Shown here in pieces: positions 28,981-38,190 of a stretch of DNA of 64,000 nt. The translations under genes were made by a program, and so were the position numbers. Every line of letters starts with the position of its first letter. The first letter of the stretch is position 1. A model generated the notes under the pieces. The model ran no database searches. It saw only the letters and a program-made list of their open reading frames with translations, and was not told the DNA's origin. The DNA comes from DAOVXM01 sp963746255 (GTDB lineage: Bacteria > Chloroflexota > Anaerolineae > Anaerolineales > UBA4823): positions 372,001 to 436,000 of the forward strand of contig CAVVAJ010000001.1 of assembly GCA_963746255.1 (NCBI GenBank), in the 5' to 3' direction.

Positions 28981-29469
28981 ATGCTTACTCCTATCATCGT
29001 AAGTTCCTTATTTATTCTTGCAGTGGTAATTCTTTGCCTGATCAAACCCAATGCAGGTCGAATATTTCTTGGTCTCTTTTTCCTTGTCATGGCAATTGGG
29101 GTCAATGGTTCATTCACATTTATTAATCCACAAGCCTATGGTGAGTACGCCAGCGGCGCGTTGATCCCAATATATCGAGACATAGCTATGACCATTGTCA
29201 AATTAAATCCGGTGCTGTTCGGATTGTTGCTGATGGCTTTTGAAATCGCCATGGGCTTGCTACTTCTTCACAAGGGGGTAGCTGTCAAAATAGGCTTGAT
29301 TGGTACGATGGTTTTTCTCATCGGAATTGCACCATTAAGCGTCGTTCAGATTCCATGGGTAGGATTGGTTATCGCTGAAGCATATTTGCTCAGCAAGGAT
29401 TTCAATACGACGTTTCTTGAGATGTTACGTGCCAAGTTGCGCCGGAAGGTCAGCGACGCCCATATGTAA
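28981..29469 (+). CDS. DoxX-like small membrane protein
   Basis: 162 residues with four membrane helices (about 3-22, 25-45, 75-97 and 103-130) and a basic C-terminal tail. The layout and the motif NPVLFGLLLMAFEIAMGLLLL resemble DoxX-like proteins. It has a ribosome site AAAGGAT. It lies between an oxidoreductase and a NUDIX gene with short gaps, suggesting one transcript. Function is not known. Confidence 0.55.
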   Translation: MLTPIIVSSLFILAVVILCLIKPNAGRIFLGLFFLVMAIGVNGSFTFINPQAYGEYASGALIPIYRDIAMTIVKLNPVLFGLLLMAFEIAMGLLLLHKGVAVKIGLIGTMVFLIGIAPLSVVQIPWVGLVIAEAYLLSKDFNTTFLEMLRAKLRRKVSDAHM

Positions 29470-29484
29470 CTCAAGGAGACTACA

Positions 29485-30072
29485 ATGCAAATCAAGCAGG
29501 TTTTCTCTACCTATAGCGGGAAAGAGGACGGTGACTTTGGGCAGTTTACGTACTGCCCCCGCTGTGGGACACGACTGGAACTGAAAGAGAAAGGCGGCAA
29601 CAACAGACCGGCCTGCTCCAATTGCGGTTTCGTTCATTTTAGAAACCCACTCCCAGGAGTCGTGGTCTTGATCGAAAAAGATAAACAAGTACTCCTGGGG
29701 AAAAGCCAGGGAGGCTTTGGGAAAGGAATGTGGGGGCTTCCTCAAGGGTACATCGAATTTAATGAGGATTTTCTTTGCGCTGCAGTTCGAGAAGTGAAGG
29801 AGGAAACGGGTCTTGACGTTGAAATCCGATCGATCATCAACATAGTATCCAATCTGCTTTCGCCAAGCTCGAATACACTGGCTATCGTTCTACTAGCATG
29901 TGTTGCAGCCGGAGAACCATGCGCAGCGGATGATTTGGAGACCCTGGAATGGTTGCCCTTATCGGGACCGCTCCCAGAAATGGCTTTTGAAGCGGATGAA
30001 CACATCATCGCAAGGGTTCAACAAATGACACTCGATCTGGGCTTGCCTGTAGAACCGCGTTATACGCTCTAG
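29485..30072 (+). CDS. NUDIX hydrolase with N-terminal zinc ribbon
   Basis: 195 residues. A zinc ribbon (CPRCGTRLELKEKGG then CSNCGFVHF) precedes the NUDIX domain. The Nudix box is complete: G then five residues, E, seven residues, REVKEETGL (from GYIEFNEDF). NADH pyrophosphatases and several ADP-sugar hydrolases have this arrangement, so a nucleotide-diphosphate substrate is likely but not fixed. The ATG has AAGGAG upstream and lies 15 bases after the DoxX-like gene. Confidence 0.9.
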   Translation: MQIKQVFSTYSGKEDGDFGQFTYCPRCGTRLELKEKGGNNRPACSNCGFVHFRNPLPGVVVLIEKDKQVLLGKSQGGFGKGMWGLPQGYIEFNEDFLCAAVREVKEETGLDVEIRSIINIVSNLLSPSSNTLAIVLLACVAAGEPCAADDLETLEWLPLSGPLPEMAFEADEHIIARVQQMTLDLGLPVEPRYTL

Positions 30073-30162
30073 GAGCTTAAGCCATATTCCTCCTCTGATG
30101 AGGTATTTGGGGATTGCGGTGGATATATTATGACAGATATGCGCAGCTATGAGAGGCGATGA

Positions 30163-30429
30163 ATGATAAATAAAGACAAACAAAAGCTTACTCTAGATCG
30201 ACCTGTGACCTACCAAATCAAAGTGCCAGGACACCTTGATGAGAGTTGGTCAGACTGGGGCGGGAAGATGACGATTACGATAGAAACCGATATAGATGGT
30301 CTTGCAGTCACAACCCTGACCGGTACATTCGACCAGGCTGCTTTGCAGGGTTTGCTGCGCCGGCTCTATTCTTTGGGTTTGCCGTTGATATCAGTTATTT
30401 ATGTCGAAGGCGCCTCGGAAGAGTGCTGA
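30163..30429 (+). CDS. Conserved small protein of unknown function
   Basis: 88 residues, soluble. The pattern is beta strands then a helix: VTYQIKVPGHLDESWSDWGG, a hydrophobic strand, then GTFDQAALQGLLRRLYSLG and LPLISVIYVE. I recall many Chloroflexota and Actinobacteria proteins of this form with the HLDESWSDW start and the DQAALHGLL end, all unnamed. The ribosome site is GAGAGG. No operon partner is clear. Confidence 0.7.
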   Translation: MINKDKQKLTLDRPVTYQIKVPGHLDESWSDWGGKMTITIETDIDGLAVTTLTGTFDQAALQGLLRRLYSLGLPLISVIYVEGASEEC

Positions 30430-30680
30430 GAATTTTAGGTTACCAAATTATTTGTGATGGGTTGTCATTAGCCTATCTTGCCAGGGACTATATAGTAACA
30501 ATTGAAAAGATCAAAGAAGGTGCAAAGGATTTTTTACTTGGTGAGTAGAAGGGAGTGGAGAAAGTCACTCAGTAGAAAAATACTCCGCGGTTAAAACCTT
30601 CTGTTGGGGGGCGATTTCCTGACGTCGCAATCTACAAGCAGTCACACGCTTGATCTACTTACAGAAAGGAAGTGCCCGAA

Positions 30681-31550
30681 ATGAACGCTTCAGAACGCAA
30701 GAAAACAATCCTGCACATAGTAACCTTCTCAGTTCTCGTCAATGTGGTGGCGTGGATTGGTCCGATGTTGGGAGGTGATCCAACCTCGCCAGGTCTTGGG
30801 TTCCTTCTTTGGGGAACTGCTCCAATACTCGTCTCGCTGCTGATGCGTGCGGTTACCAGAGATTGGTCTGACCTTGGGGCCAGACCTGCGTTCAAAGGGA
30901 ATATACGCTGGTACTTGGTAAGTCTGCTGGCTTACCCCATCGCAATTGCGCTTGTTTTACTCATCGGTTCTTTGATTTCGGCCTCGTCATTCTCCCAGTT
31001 CTCACTGGGGTCATTTATCCAGGCCGCACTACCGGCAATGGTGATTTACTTCTTTTTCGCACTTTTTGAAGAAGTTGGCTGGCGTGGGTACCTTGCCCCG
31101 AAGATGTATTCACTCGGGATCAACGTATACGCTGCGCATGCGCTCGTTGCGGTCGTGTGGGCTTCCTGGCATTTGCCGTTTATTCGTGAACTTTCAACCT
31201 ACACTACAGAGGGTCTGGCGAGCTACGTTCCCAGGCTGTTTCTGGGCGCGTTTGCCTTCTCAATAGTTTATGGCGAGATTAGGATGATTACAGCCACTTT
31301 CTGGCCAGCTGTCCTCATGCACTGGGTTGGCAATACGATCGCGAATCCACTGGTCGCAGGATTTGTCTTGTTCTCAGTAGGCAAGGAGTATCTCGGTTCA
31401 ATAGGTGTGGATGGTCTCTTCATGATCGCTTTCTTTGGCATTTTGGGAATAGCAATAAACCACTGGCGGTTGAGGAATACTTCAGCGTCAAGGTCGCCAG
31501 CCAAACCACCATTTGGACTAAAAAAAGGAAAGCGCGATGAAACAACTTGA
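30681..31550 (+). CDS. CPBP-family intramembrane glutamic endopeptidase (CAAX-like)
   Basis: About 289 residues with seven to eight membrane helices. The catalytic motifs are EEVGWRGYL (Glu-Glu and Arg), HALVAVVWASWHLPF (His) and MHWVGNTIANPL (His and Asn), in the right order. Such proteases act in the membrane on prenyl-like or other targets. The ATG at 30681 with AAGGA ten bases upstream is preferred to the GTG at 30672. The C-terminus overlaps the next gene by 14 bases, so both are likely cotranslated. Confidence 0.9.
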   Translation: MNASERKKTILHIVTFSVLVNVVAWIGPMLGGDPTSPGLGFLLWGTAPILVSLLMRAVTRDWSDLGARPAFKGNIRWYLVSLLAYPIAIALVLLIGSLISASSFSQFSLGSFIQAALPAMVIYFFFALFEEVGWRGYLAPKMYSLGINVYAAHALVAVVWASWHLPFIRELSTYTTEGLASYVPRLFLGAFAFSIVYGEIRMITATFWPAVLMHWVGNTIANPLVAGFVLFSVGKEYLGSIGVDGLFMIAFFGILGIAINHWRLRNTSASRSPAKPPFGLKKGKRDETT

Positions 31551-32433
31551 CAAGCGCCTGATAGTCGGATGGATTGCGGTGGGCATCTCTACCGTCATCA
31601 CCTGCTTCTGGGCATTTTGGGGCATTATTGAGAACTTCCACGAGGGCTGGTTCTACGAGTCTGTGCTATCGAATGTGGGATTGATGTTCGTCCAGTACCT
31701 CAGCCCGATGCTACTCTTTATGGGTGTCACGCTCATTTCAATCTTTTGGCCCCGGATCGGTGGCGTTTTACATGTGATCCTAGCTTTTCTCGCGGCCTGG
31801 TTCTTCCAGGCGTTCACCAACCCGGGCATGTTCTTGCTTATCGCCCCACTGATCGGGCTTGGTGCGCTTTACTGGTTCGGTCGCCCCAAACCACGCAAGA
31901 TCGCTGTCTCGCTTGTTGTTGGTCTACCAATCCTGACCCTGATCATATCTGGCACCCCTTCCGCCCTGCGGGTTTCCCAACGCATTGATGATGGGGTTCT
32001 CCAGGCCCGGTTGGTACCTGGAAACGGGGTGGATCTCATCTGGGCTCCTGATGGACCTGGTTGGCCCCGCGCAGGGGGAAATTGGGCGGAAGCACAGCAT
32101 GTGTGCAGTCATCTTCGAGCAGATGGCCTGACCTCCGCGCCAGTCCAACAGAACATCTGGCGCTTGCCAACGGTGGATGAAGCAGTGCGTTCTATGGCCC
32201 GTCACGGTAAGAACAGTGGTGGGATATGGGATGCAGAAAATGCTGAGGCTGCCTACAAAACGACGCCTGACAAAGAGTCTCCACTATGGAATGTTTATTC
32301 CCAAGTGATCTACTGGTGGACGGCGACCGAGGTAGATGAAGAACGGGCCTATATCATTGTTTATGATGGCAAGGTGTGGCCGAGATCAAAGGTATTCGGT
32401 CCGGCGTATTTGGGGTACCGATGTGTAAGATAA
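31537..32433 (+). CDS. Membrane protein with C-terminal DUF1566-like domain
   Basis: 298 residues. Residues about 8-135 form four or five membrane helices. The exported C-terminal half has DUF1566/Lcl-like features: TRAGGNWAEAQ-type opening (RAGGNWAEAQHVCSHL), IWRLPTVDEAVRSM, YWWTATEVDEERAYI and the closing YLGYRCVR. The domain is known from bacterial surface proteins of unclear function. The start overlaps the CPBP gene by 14 bases and has AAAGGAAAG upstream. An IS3 remnant begins 28 bases after the stop. Confidence 0.78.
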   Translation: MKQLDKRLIVGWIAVGISTVITCFWAFWGIIENFHEGWFYESVLSNVGLMFVQYLSPMLLFMGVTLISIFWPRIGGVLHVILAFLAAWFFQAFTNPGMFLLIAPLIGLGALYWFGRPKPRKIAVSLVVGLPILTLIISGTPSALRVSQRIDDGVLQARLVPGNGVDLIWAPDGPGWPRAGGNWAEAQHVCSHLRADGLTSAPVQQNIWRLPTVDEAVRSMARHGKNSGGIWDAENAEAAYKTTPDKESPLWNVYSQVIYWWTATEVDEERAYIIVYDGKVWPRSKVFGPAYLGYRCVR

Positions 32434-32460
32434 CCATGGACCGAAAACGACCGCCATATC

Positions 32461-32667
32461 ATGACCCCGTCCATGTCCAGACGTGGTAACTGCTGGGATA
32501 ATGCTCCCCTAGAAAACTTCTTTGAACACCTCAAAGCAAAAGCTATGCGCAAGATTTAGAACCCAACTTATAAACAGGCCCAACAAATCAACGATGATTA
32601 CGTTTATTTTTATAACTATGAAAGGATCCAATCGAAAACCAAACAGACACCCTACCAAGTAAGGTAA
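32461..32667 (+). mobile_element. IS3-family transposase remnant (C-terminal part)
   Basis: The reading frame gives SMSRRGNCWDNAPLENFFEH, an in-frame TAG, then YKQAQQINDDYVYFYNYERI and TPYQVR before TAA. This is the C-terminal end of the IS150-type DDE transposase, including the catalytic Glu in ENFF. The rest of the transposase and both ends of the element are missing. It is a dead fragment just after the DUF1566 gene. Confidence 0.85.
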
Positions 32668-33189
32668 CTGTCGGGGTAAACCACAAGAGGGCATTTAATT
32701 ATTGTGTCATTCTTACTGAGCGCACTTCAGGTGTCGAGCGGTTTGCCTGCCATACCGATAGATTCTAGGGGGAAATTGGTTTGATTAAGACTTGACTCCA
32801 CGGATACAAACAAATATATATCCAGCAAGCAGCGGTGCTAGTTCGGTATTTAAGTAAACCATTTCTACGAAATCTGGACCGCGTCCAATGTCCATTGATA
32901 TTGTTCGGGGGTCACTTTCCATGCTTTTTAGTAATTCCTTGCTTTTTACTACTTCAGCTATGCAGATCAGGGCTTTACTTTCCGATCTTTCCGAATATTA
33001 CATCTATGCTAATCATATAAGCGAGTTCCTCCTTCGGTCGCACACGAAACAGGTCTCTAGCCGCATGACGCAAAAAAAGATAAAGGGTATGCTTAGTAGA
33101 GATTGATACGGAGCAATGCCTTAAAAATGAAATTATTTTGCGTACATACAAGCTTAAGAAAGCAAATGCAGAGTCAATCGAGGAGGATC
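32668..33189. other. Gene-free stretch upstream of the orphan permease
   Basis: No gene could be supported. The short open frames at 32835-33106 lack ribosome sites and motifs. An ABC ATPase gene would be expected here for the permease that follows; none is found. The end holds the AGGAGG site at 33181. Confidence 0.4.
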
Positions 33190-34056
33190 ATGTTTTGGAA
33201 CCTGTTGTGGATTGAGAACCAAAAAAATCTCAAGCGTAATATGCTGTGGGTGGAGCTGATTCTGCTGGTTGTATTTATGATCACCGTGTTTTCCGGTCTT
33301 TTTATTGCGATTCGAGGCACGCCAGACGGTGTCTCAATAACGGAGACTGACCTTGCGAAAATCCCGCAGTTGATTTCATGGCCGGGTTCCCTAGCGTTTT
33401 CACTCCGCTTTGCGGCTGGCAGTAAATTTCTGTTGATCATCTTTGTAGGCGCAGTGACTGCCTCAGAATATACCTGGCGTACTATCCAGATGTGGCTCAG
33501 CCGTGGTGTCCCTCGCCCCCTGCTACTGGGGACCAAATTCATTTCCTTTTGCCTGCCGATCCTTTTGGCCGTCACTGGCGCCTTGATAGCAGGCGGGGCG
33601 ATCTCAGCCATCTTCAGCCTGCTCATCAACGGTACACTTTATCTCGAACAGGTCAATTTCTGGCAGTTGGGATTGGATATTTTCCGTACCGCCTATACGC
33701 TTTTACCTTATGCAGGTATCACTTTCCTACTGGCTGTTGCCACTCGCTCCGCGGTGGTCGCGATCGGAGGCTGTACTGCCTACGGTTTGATCATTGAAAA
33801 CATCCTGCCCGAAACATTACTGCTATTTCCGGGAAGATTTGGAGAGATTGCCAAATTTCTTCCCGCCAGTTTGATGCAGAGTGTTCTCAGCGCAAACTGG
33901 ACCCCGCCAGCCTTGAAGGACGAAGTCCTACCCGGTTTATTAACGCCCATTCAGGCAGCAGTCGGTATCGCTATCTGTACGTTATCCCTCTTCGGCATGG
34001 CTTTGTGGTTGTTCAAGCGACAGGACTTCAGCGGACAACTGAGCAATATTACCTAA
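33190..34056 (+). CDS. ABC-2 type permease without its ATPase
   Basis: About 288 residues with six membrane helices and the ABC-2 feature: a long first loop, then SEYTWRTIQMWLSRGVPR, the region that meets the ATPase (T[V/I]xxxLSRP-type). The ATG at 33190 is set by AGGAGG; the open frame extends upstream to 33103 without a ribosome site. No ATP-binding gene lies on either side. It could use an ATPase coded elsewhere or be a leftover of a damaged locus; the IS3 remnant upstream favours the latter. Confidence 0.8.
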   Translation: MFWNLLWIENQKNLKRNMLWVELILLVVFMITVFSGLFIAIRGTPDGVSITETDLAKIPQLISWPGSLAFSLRFAAGSKFLLIIFVGAVTASEYTWRTIQMWLSRGVPRPLLLGTKFISFCLPILLAVTGALIAGGAISAIFSLLINGTLYLEQVNFWQLGLDIFRTAYTLLPYAGITFLLAVATRSAVVAIGGCTAYGLIIENILPETLLLFPGRFGEIAKFLPASLMQSVLSANWTPPALKDEVLPGLLTPIQAAVGIAICTLSLFGMALWLFKRQDFSGQLSNIT

Positions 34057-34090
34057 GTTGCACACTATTGAAAACTTATGGAGGTCACCA

Positions 34091-34504
34091 ATGAATAGAT
34101 CCAATTATCCCCTAACTATATCGTACATTGCCTTAGCTCTCACATTTCTTGTGAGCGGCTGCAACTCTAATAGTATCATAGACGGTGATGTCCGGATGAA
34201 TATCCGAACTAAAGGAGATGGTCAAATATCGCGAATTTATAACACTTTCAATGGAATTGAAAATGAAAGCCTGGAAACTGAAATGGGCCAGACCATCTCC
34301 ATCGACTATGAAGCAACTGTAAATGAGGGCATCCTGATCATCAAATGGCAGGACCCCAATGGAGCAGTCATCTGGCAAAAGAATCTGGCGGAGAGCGAAA
34401 GCGGAAGCGAGAATATCGATATTAAGTCCCCAGGTAGACACACAATTGCTATCCAGGGTAAGAAAGCCAGTGGTAACTTCTCTGTTTCTTGGAATTTAGA
34501 ATAA
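34091..34504 (+). CDS. Small lipoprotein of unknown function
   Basis: 137 residues. Signal peptide with lipobox FLVSGC at about residue 25. The mature part is a beta-sandwich-like domain ending in HTIAIQGKKASGNFSVSW, similar in style to CARDB or PKD-like accessory domains. Ribosome site GGAGG. It follows the ABC-2 permease by 34 bases and precedes the next membrane gene by 20, so the three may be one transcript. Function is not recognised. Confidence 0.65.
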   Translation: MNRSNYPLTISYIALALTFLVSGCNSNSIIDGDVRMNIRTKGDGQISRIYNTFNGIENESLETEMGQTISIDYEATVNEGILIIKWQDPNGAVIWQKNLAESESGSENIDIKSPGRHTIAIQGKKASGNFSVSWNLE

Positions 34505-34524
34505 TCAAAGGATGGAGGTCAATT

Positions 34525-35088
34525 ATGTTTAAGAAAGTGGTTGTATCAGGATTATTAGGCTTTGTGGTTCTGTTCGCTTGGGGATTTATTGTCAATGGGG
34601 TTTTTGGTTTCAATAGCCGCATAAATATGAAACAGATTCCAGACGAACGTCAAGTATATAAGGTTCTCAAAGATAGCGTCGTCGAGCCAGGCAGGTATAT
34701 CTTTAACCCGGAACTGACACCATCGGGGATGTTCCCAGAAGGAGAACCGGTCTACAGCGTACAGTATAGCGGGATCGGCCACGAATCTGCTGGAAAGATG
34801 ATGCTATTTCAATTTGCGCTTCTACTACTTGCATCCATGATTGCTGTCTGGATGCTCTCTCTAACTACTCCACGAGTTCTCTTTAGCTATCCTCGCAAAG
34901 TGCTCTTCTTCATGGCAATTGGACTGTTGTTTGCAGTATTCGGTGATTTGATGAATTTTGGAATTGACAAATATTCTCTAAATGATGCCCTGCTTATAGC
35001 TGCGAACGACATTCTGGCTTGGACGCTGGTCGGTCTGGTTGTAGCCAAGTCCTTTCGCCTTAAGCCAGACTTCCTCCCCGTTTCCTAG
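34525..35088 (+). CDS. Membrane protein of unknown function
   Basis: 187 residues. One N-terminal helix (residues about 4-26), an extracytoplasmic region of 60 residues, then three more helices (about 93-113, 120-140 and 155-175). Ribosome site GGAGG at 34514 sets the ATG at 34525. A similar layout is found in unnamed proteins with a PQSIxR-type extracytoplasmic segment; no catalytic motif is seen. Confidence 0.6.
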   Translation: MFKKVVVSGLLGFVVLFAWGFIVNGVFGFNSRINMKQIPDERQVYKVLKDSVVEPGRYIFNPELTPSGMFPEGEPVYSVQYSGIGHESAGKMMLFQFALLLLASMIAVWMLSLTTPRVLFSYPRKVLFFMAIGLLFAVFGDLMNFGIDKYSLNDALLIAANDILAWTLVGLVVAKSFRLKPDFLPVS

Positions 35089-35134
35089 TTAGGGAAAATA
35101 TCTAAAATGAATATTTATCAATAGTTAACCGAAT

Positions 35135-35258
35135 TCAACTCCCACGTGCAACACGATGTTTAAAGGATACCTCACAAGGTGACTTAAAATCCAGGCATTT
35201 TCTTGGGCGGTGCTTGAGCTTGAAAGACACTTGCCGCAGGATTTCCTACAGCTTAAAA
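35135..35258 (-). mobile_element. IS30-family transposase remnant (C-terminal end)
   Basis: The minus strand reads KLKHRPRKCLDFKSPCEVSF then KHRVARGS and a stop. This is the IS30 C-terminal signature (NRPRKxLxFxTPxEVF). A stop (TAG) interrupts just upstream. No inverted ends or catalytic domain remain. It lies between the convergent genes at 34525 and 35380. Confidence 0.85.
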
Positions 35259-35379
35259 GCATTCTGCGGTGAGCGGGGTATTCCCAGTTATACTTGTTTT
35301 TCTATTGATTGGGGTAATAAAAACCTGTCAAAGTATTAAGGATAAATAATTCGCGTGCTTTTCACTGAAAGTTCCAGTG

Positions 35380-38190
35380 TTATTTTCCCCCATTGTTGAC
35401 ACGCACTGAAACTTCAATGCTCTTTTGTGAAGTATCCGTCAAAACCAGTATGTTCTCACCGATACTTATGTCAGCAGGTTTCTTATCAAAGATGAACCCT
35501 TCGGGGAGAATAAGAACGATAGGAAAAGATAAGGCATCGACACTTAATACAAATTTATTTGGCGATATTTCATCCCAAACAATACGGATCACTTCCTGCT
35601 CGGTTTCGTCATACCAACTGGAGCGACACGTCGTTGTAGGATAAAACTTGAAACATAATTTTTCCCGAACATCCAATCCATTACCAACATCACTACCCAA
35701 ACGATAAGTGTTATCAAGATTTAGAGGTAGAAAACTGTTCGCTCGTACAAACACAGGGATTTGTTCTAAGGTAGTTGGCAATTTATAGATAGAACCACCT
35801 GGGTAAAGCTGGTCATCCCAGATAGAATACCAATCCCCTTCTGGCAAATAGACCTCCGCTTCAGTTAAATCCGGTTCAACAATGGGTGCAACCAGTATAG
35901 AATCGCCAAACATGTATTGATAGGGATAGGCGGCCAATTCTTTATCTTGTGGGTAAACTAAGCAAAGGGCGCGCATCATTGGCATGCCGGTGGATGCGGT
36001 TTGTCTGGCAGTGTGCAAAATATATGGCAGTAAATTCATCCGTAAACGAGCAAAATATCTAAAAATGTGCAGCACATCTGGATTGTTAGTGCGTTCTGCA
36101 ATGTTCCAGGGTGTTCGGTCGTTGCAGGGATGGCGATGATGGTTGTACTCGGAGTGGTATTGCATGATTGGACAAAATGCTGCCATAGCGGACGCTCGCA
36201 AATATAGTTCTGCCGTGGGGATCTCGCCGCTAAACCCGGCAATATCCCATCCCCAGAATGGTATGCCGGAAATACCAGCGCCTAGCCCAGCCAGAATCGA
36301 ACTCTGGAAGGCTTCCCACGTAGAATTCTCATCCCCAGCCCAATGGCATGGGAATGCCTGGGCGCCTGTAAAACCCGCTCGACTGAATGTTATCGCATCA
36401 GGTTTGTACTTTTGTGCAAAATGGAAATAGGCACCTGCATATAGATTGGGGTATTCATTAGATATTTCATCACTTTTTCTACCGTCTGCAAATATCAAAT
36501 CTCGCCGCCAGATGTGTTCTCCACCATCGGTTTTAAATCCGTCAATACCAATTTCATCCAACAAATATGCCCGTTTACGCATCCACCACTCAACACCCTG
36601 CTGGTTAGTAAAATCCATTAGCAAACCGTCTCGGAACCAATATGGGCGCACGAAATATGGGGATTTATCTTCTGAATAAACGCAATAACCCTGTTCCAAC
36701 ATATATGCCCAATCATTGGCTAGTTGAGCATGGTCATCTTCGTTACTCTTTAACACAGGGATCTGCCAGAGCAGTAAGCGCAAACCCTGTCTATGGAGTT
36801 TCTCAACCATACCTTTGGGGTCCGGCCACATACCATCGCTGGGAAAGTCAAAATCTGCATTACGGAAACTATCTGCTCCGGGTTTGAGGGAGTATTTGGC
36901 ATCATTCCATATATAAAAGGTGTTTTCGTCGCTCCAGGCTTCCAGCACGATTACCGACGCTGGAATTTCGTACTGCTCGCTTTGAGCCATCATCTCTTCT
37001 ACACGAGCTTGAGTATTCCATTCATTCGAGCTTATCCAAAGTCCAAAAGCCCAATCTGGGGGCAGCGTCGGTCTGCCCGTAAGTCCATTCAACCGGCTGG
37101 TGATGTCGAGAAGGTTTGCGGGGTTCCCAAGCAGAATATCATATGAAACGGAATTGTCGTCACCCAACTCCGATTCCGTTGTCCAGCGTTTTGGGTTACC
37201 CTGTGCCAGATCAAAAATCGTATAACGTAGGCTTTGCACGAGCAGCCCATAGCCTCGCGATGAAACGAAGAGGGGCATTGGTATGTATGTACGTAATTCT
37301 TGGTTTTTATACTGGTCATATACCTGTACATCGAGTCTCTGACCTCTCTGGTCAAGCGCGTTAAACCTCTCCCCAAAACCGTAGAACGCTTCAGTTTGGG
37401 GACAATCAACCGATAAAGCGACTGTTTCAAAATACCCTTCGCTTCCGATAGTATATTGTGGGGCGTAAATACTCCTAAATACGAAATTATCCTGATAGAG
37501 TATTTGAATTTGGAAAATACTGAGATCCACATTTATTGTGATTTCCCCAAGTCTTTTAGTGAACGATGAGTCTCCTTTTAGGGCTGCCAGTTTTCTCTCA
37601 CCCTTTTCTTGACTGGCGTAAACACCATGACCGGTTGTGATTTGCAGGTGGTCTTCTGCAGCAGCATGAAAGTGGAGATAACCGCATTTCCTTTCTTCGA
37701 GATTCTCGAGGATGAGCACCAAAGAATTCTGCCCATGCAGTATCTTGGTTATCTTATTGAAGGTGATTTCTTTGCGTACTGTGTATTCATATATCCGACT
37801 TTGGATTGTTGCATCTCCAATTTCAGCGTTGATCTGGTAATAAACCTTTGTTCCACCTGGAAAGGCTGGCAGGGATCCTGACCATTGATCCACACCAAGA
37901 ATCAGGCCATCTCGCGCCGCAGCCTCACTCAGGTGTCCGTCTTCTGTAAAAGCAAGCTCATCAGATAATGATTCCTTGAAATTAGTCGCTCTCATTTCTT
38001 TCTTGTCATGATTATCATCAGTCCAAAATATGATCCATGTATTATTTACCGCGCCTATCGGGCGAGTCAGAATACCAATTTCTACGGATTGATGAGCATT
38101 TGGAAGGCGCGGTTTGCGTTCGTCGGTGCCGTTCTCATATGGATGATGATCGCCAAAGGGACGATGGATGATTTCAATGGCTTTCTTCAT
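35380..38190 (-). CDS. Glycoside hydrolase family 31 (alpha-glucosidase/alpha-xylosidase)
   Basis: 936 residues. GH31 enzymes cleave terminal alpha-glycosides with retention. The catalytic nucleophile Asp is in IDGFKTDGGE (about residue 550) and the general acid in WAGDENSTWEAFQSS. The N-terminal region of about 330 residues is beta-sandwich, including the FYGFGERFNALDQRG motif. PFWGWDIAGFSGEIPTAELY closes the barrel. No signal peptide is seen, so it acts in the cytoplasm. Its ATG overlaps the GH15 gene's stop by 17 bases. Substrate may be maltose-like or xylose-containing sugar. Last gene of the operon. Confidence 0.93.
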   Translation of the reverse strand: MKKAIEIIHRPFGDHHPYENGTDERKPRLPNAHQSVEIGILTRPIGAVNNTWIIFWTDDNHDKKEMRATNFKESLSDELAFTEDGHLSEAAARDGLILGVDQWSGSLPAFPGGTKVYYQINAEIGDATIQSRIYEYTVRKEITFNKITKILHGQNSLVLILENLEERKCGYLHFHAAAEDHLQITTGHGVYASQEKGERKLAALKGDSSFTKRLGEITINVDLSIFQIQILYQDNFVFRSIYAPQYTIGSEGYFETVALSVDCPQTEAFYGFGERFNALDQRGQRLDVQVYDQYKNQELRTYIPMPLFVSSRGYGLLVQSLRYTIFDLAQGNPKRWTTESELGDDNSVSYDILLGNPANLLDITSRLNGLTGRPTLPPDWAFGLWISSNEWNTQARVEEMMAQSEQYEIPASVIVLEAWSDENTFYIWNDAKYSLKPGADSFRNADFDFPSDGMWPDPKGMVEKLHRQGLRLLLWQIPVLKSNEDDHAQLANDWAYMLEQGYCVYSEDKSPYFVRPYWFRDGLLMDFTNQQGVEWWMRKRAYLLDEIGIDGFKTDGGEHIWRRDLIFADGRKSDEISNEYPNLYAGAYFHFAQKYKPDAITFSRAGFTGAQAFPCHWAGDENSTWEAFQSSILAGLGAGISGIPFWGWDIAGFSGEIPTAELYLRASAMAAFCPIMQYHSEYNHHRHPCNDRTPWNIAERTNNPDVLHIFRYFARLRMNLLPYILHTARQTASTGMPMMRALCLVYPQDKELAAYPYQYMFGDSILVAPIVEPDLTEAEVYLPEGDWYSIWDDQLYPGGSIYKLPTTLEQIPVFVRANSFLPLNLDNTYRLGSDVGNGLDVREKLCFKFYPTTTCRSSWYDETEQEVIRIVWDEISPNKFVLSVDALSFPIVLILPEGFIFDKKPADISIGENILVLTDTSQKSIEVSVRVNNGGK

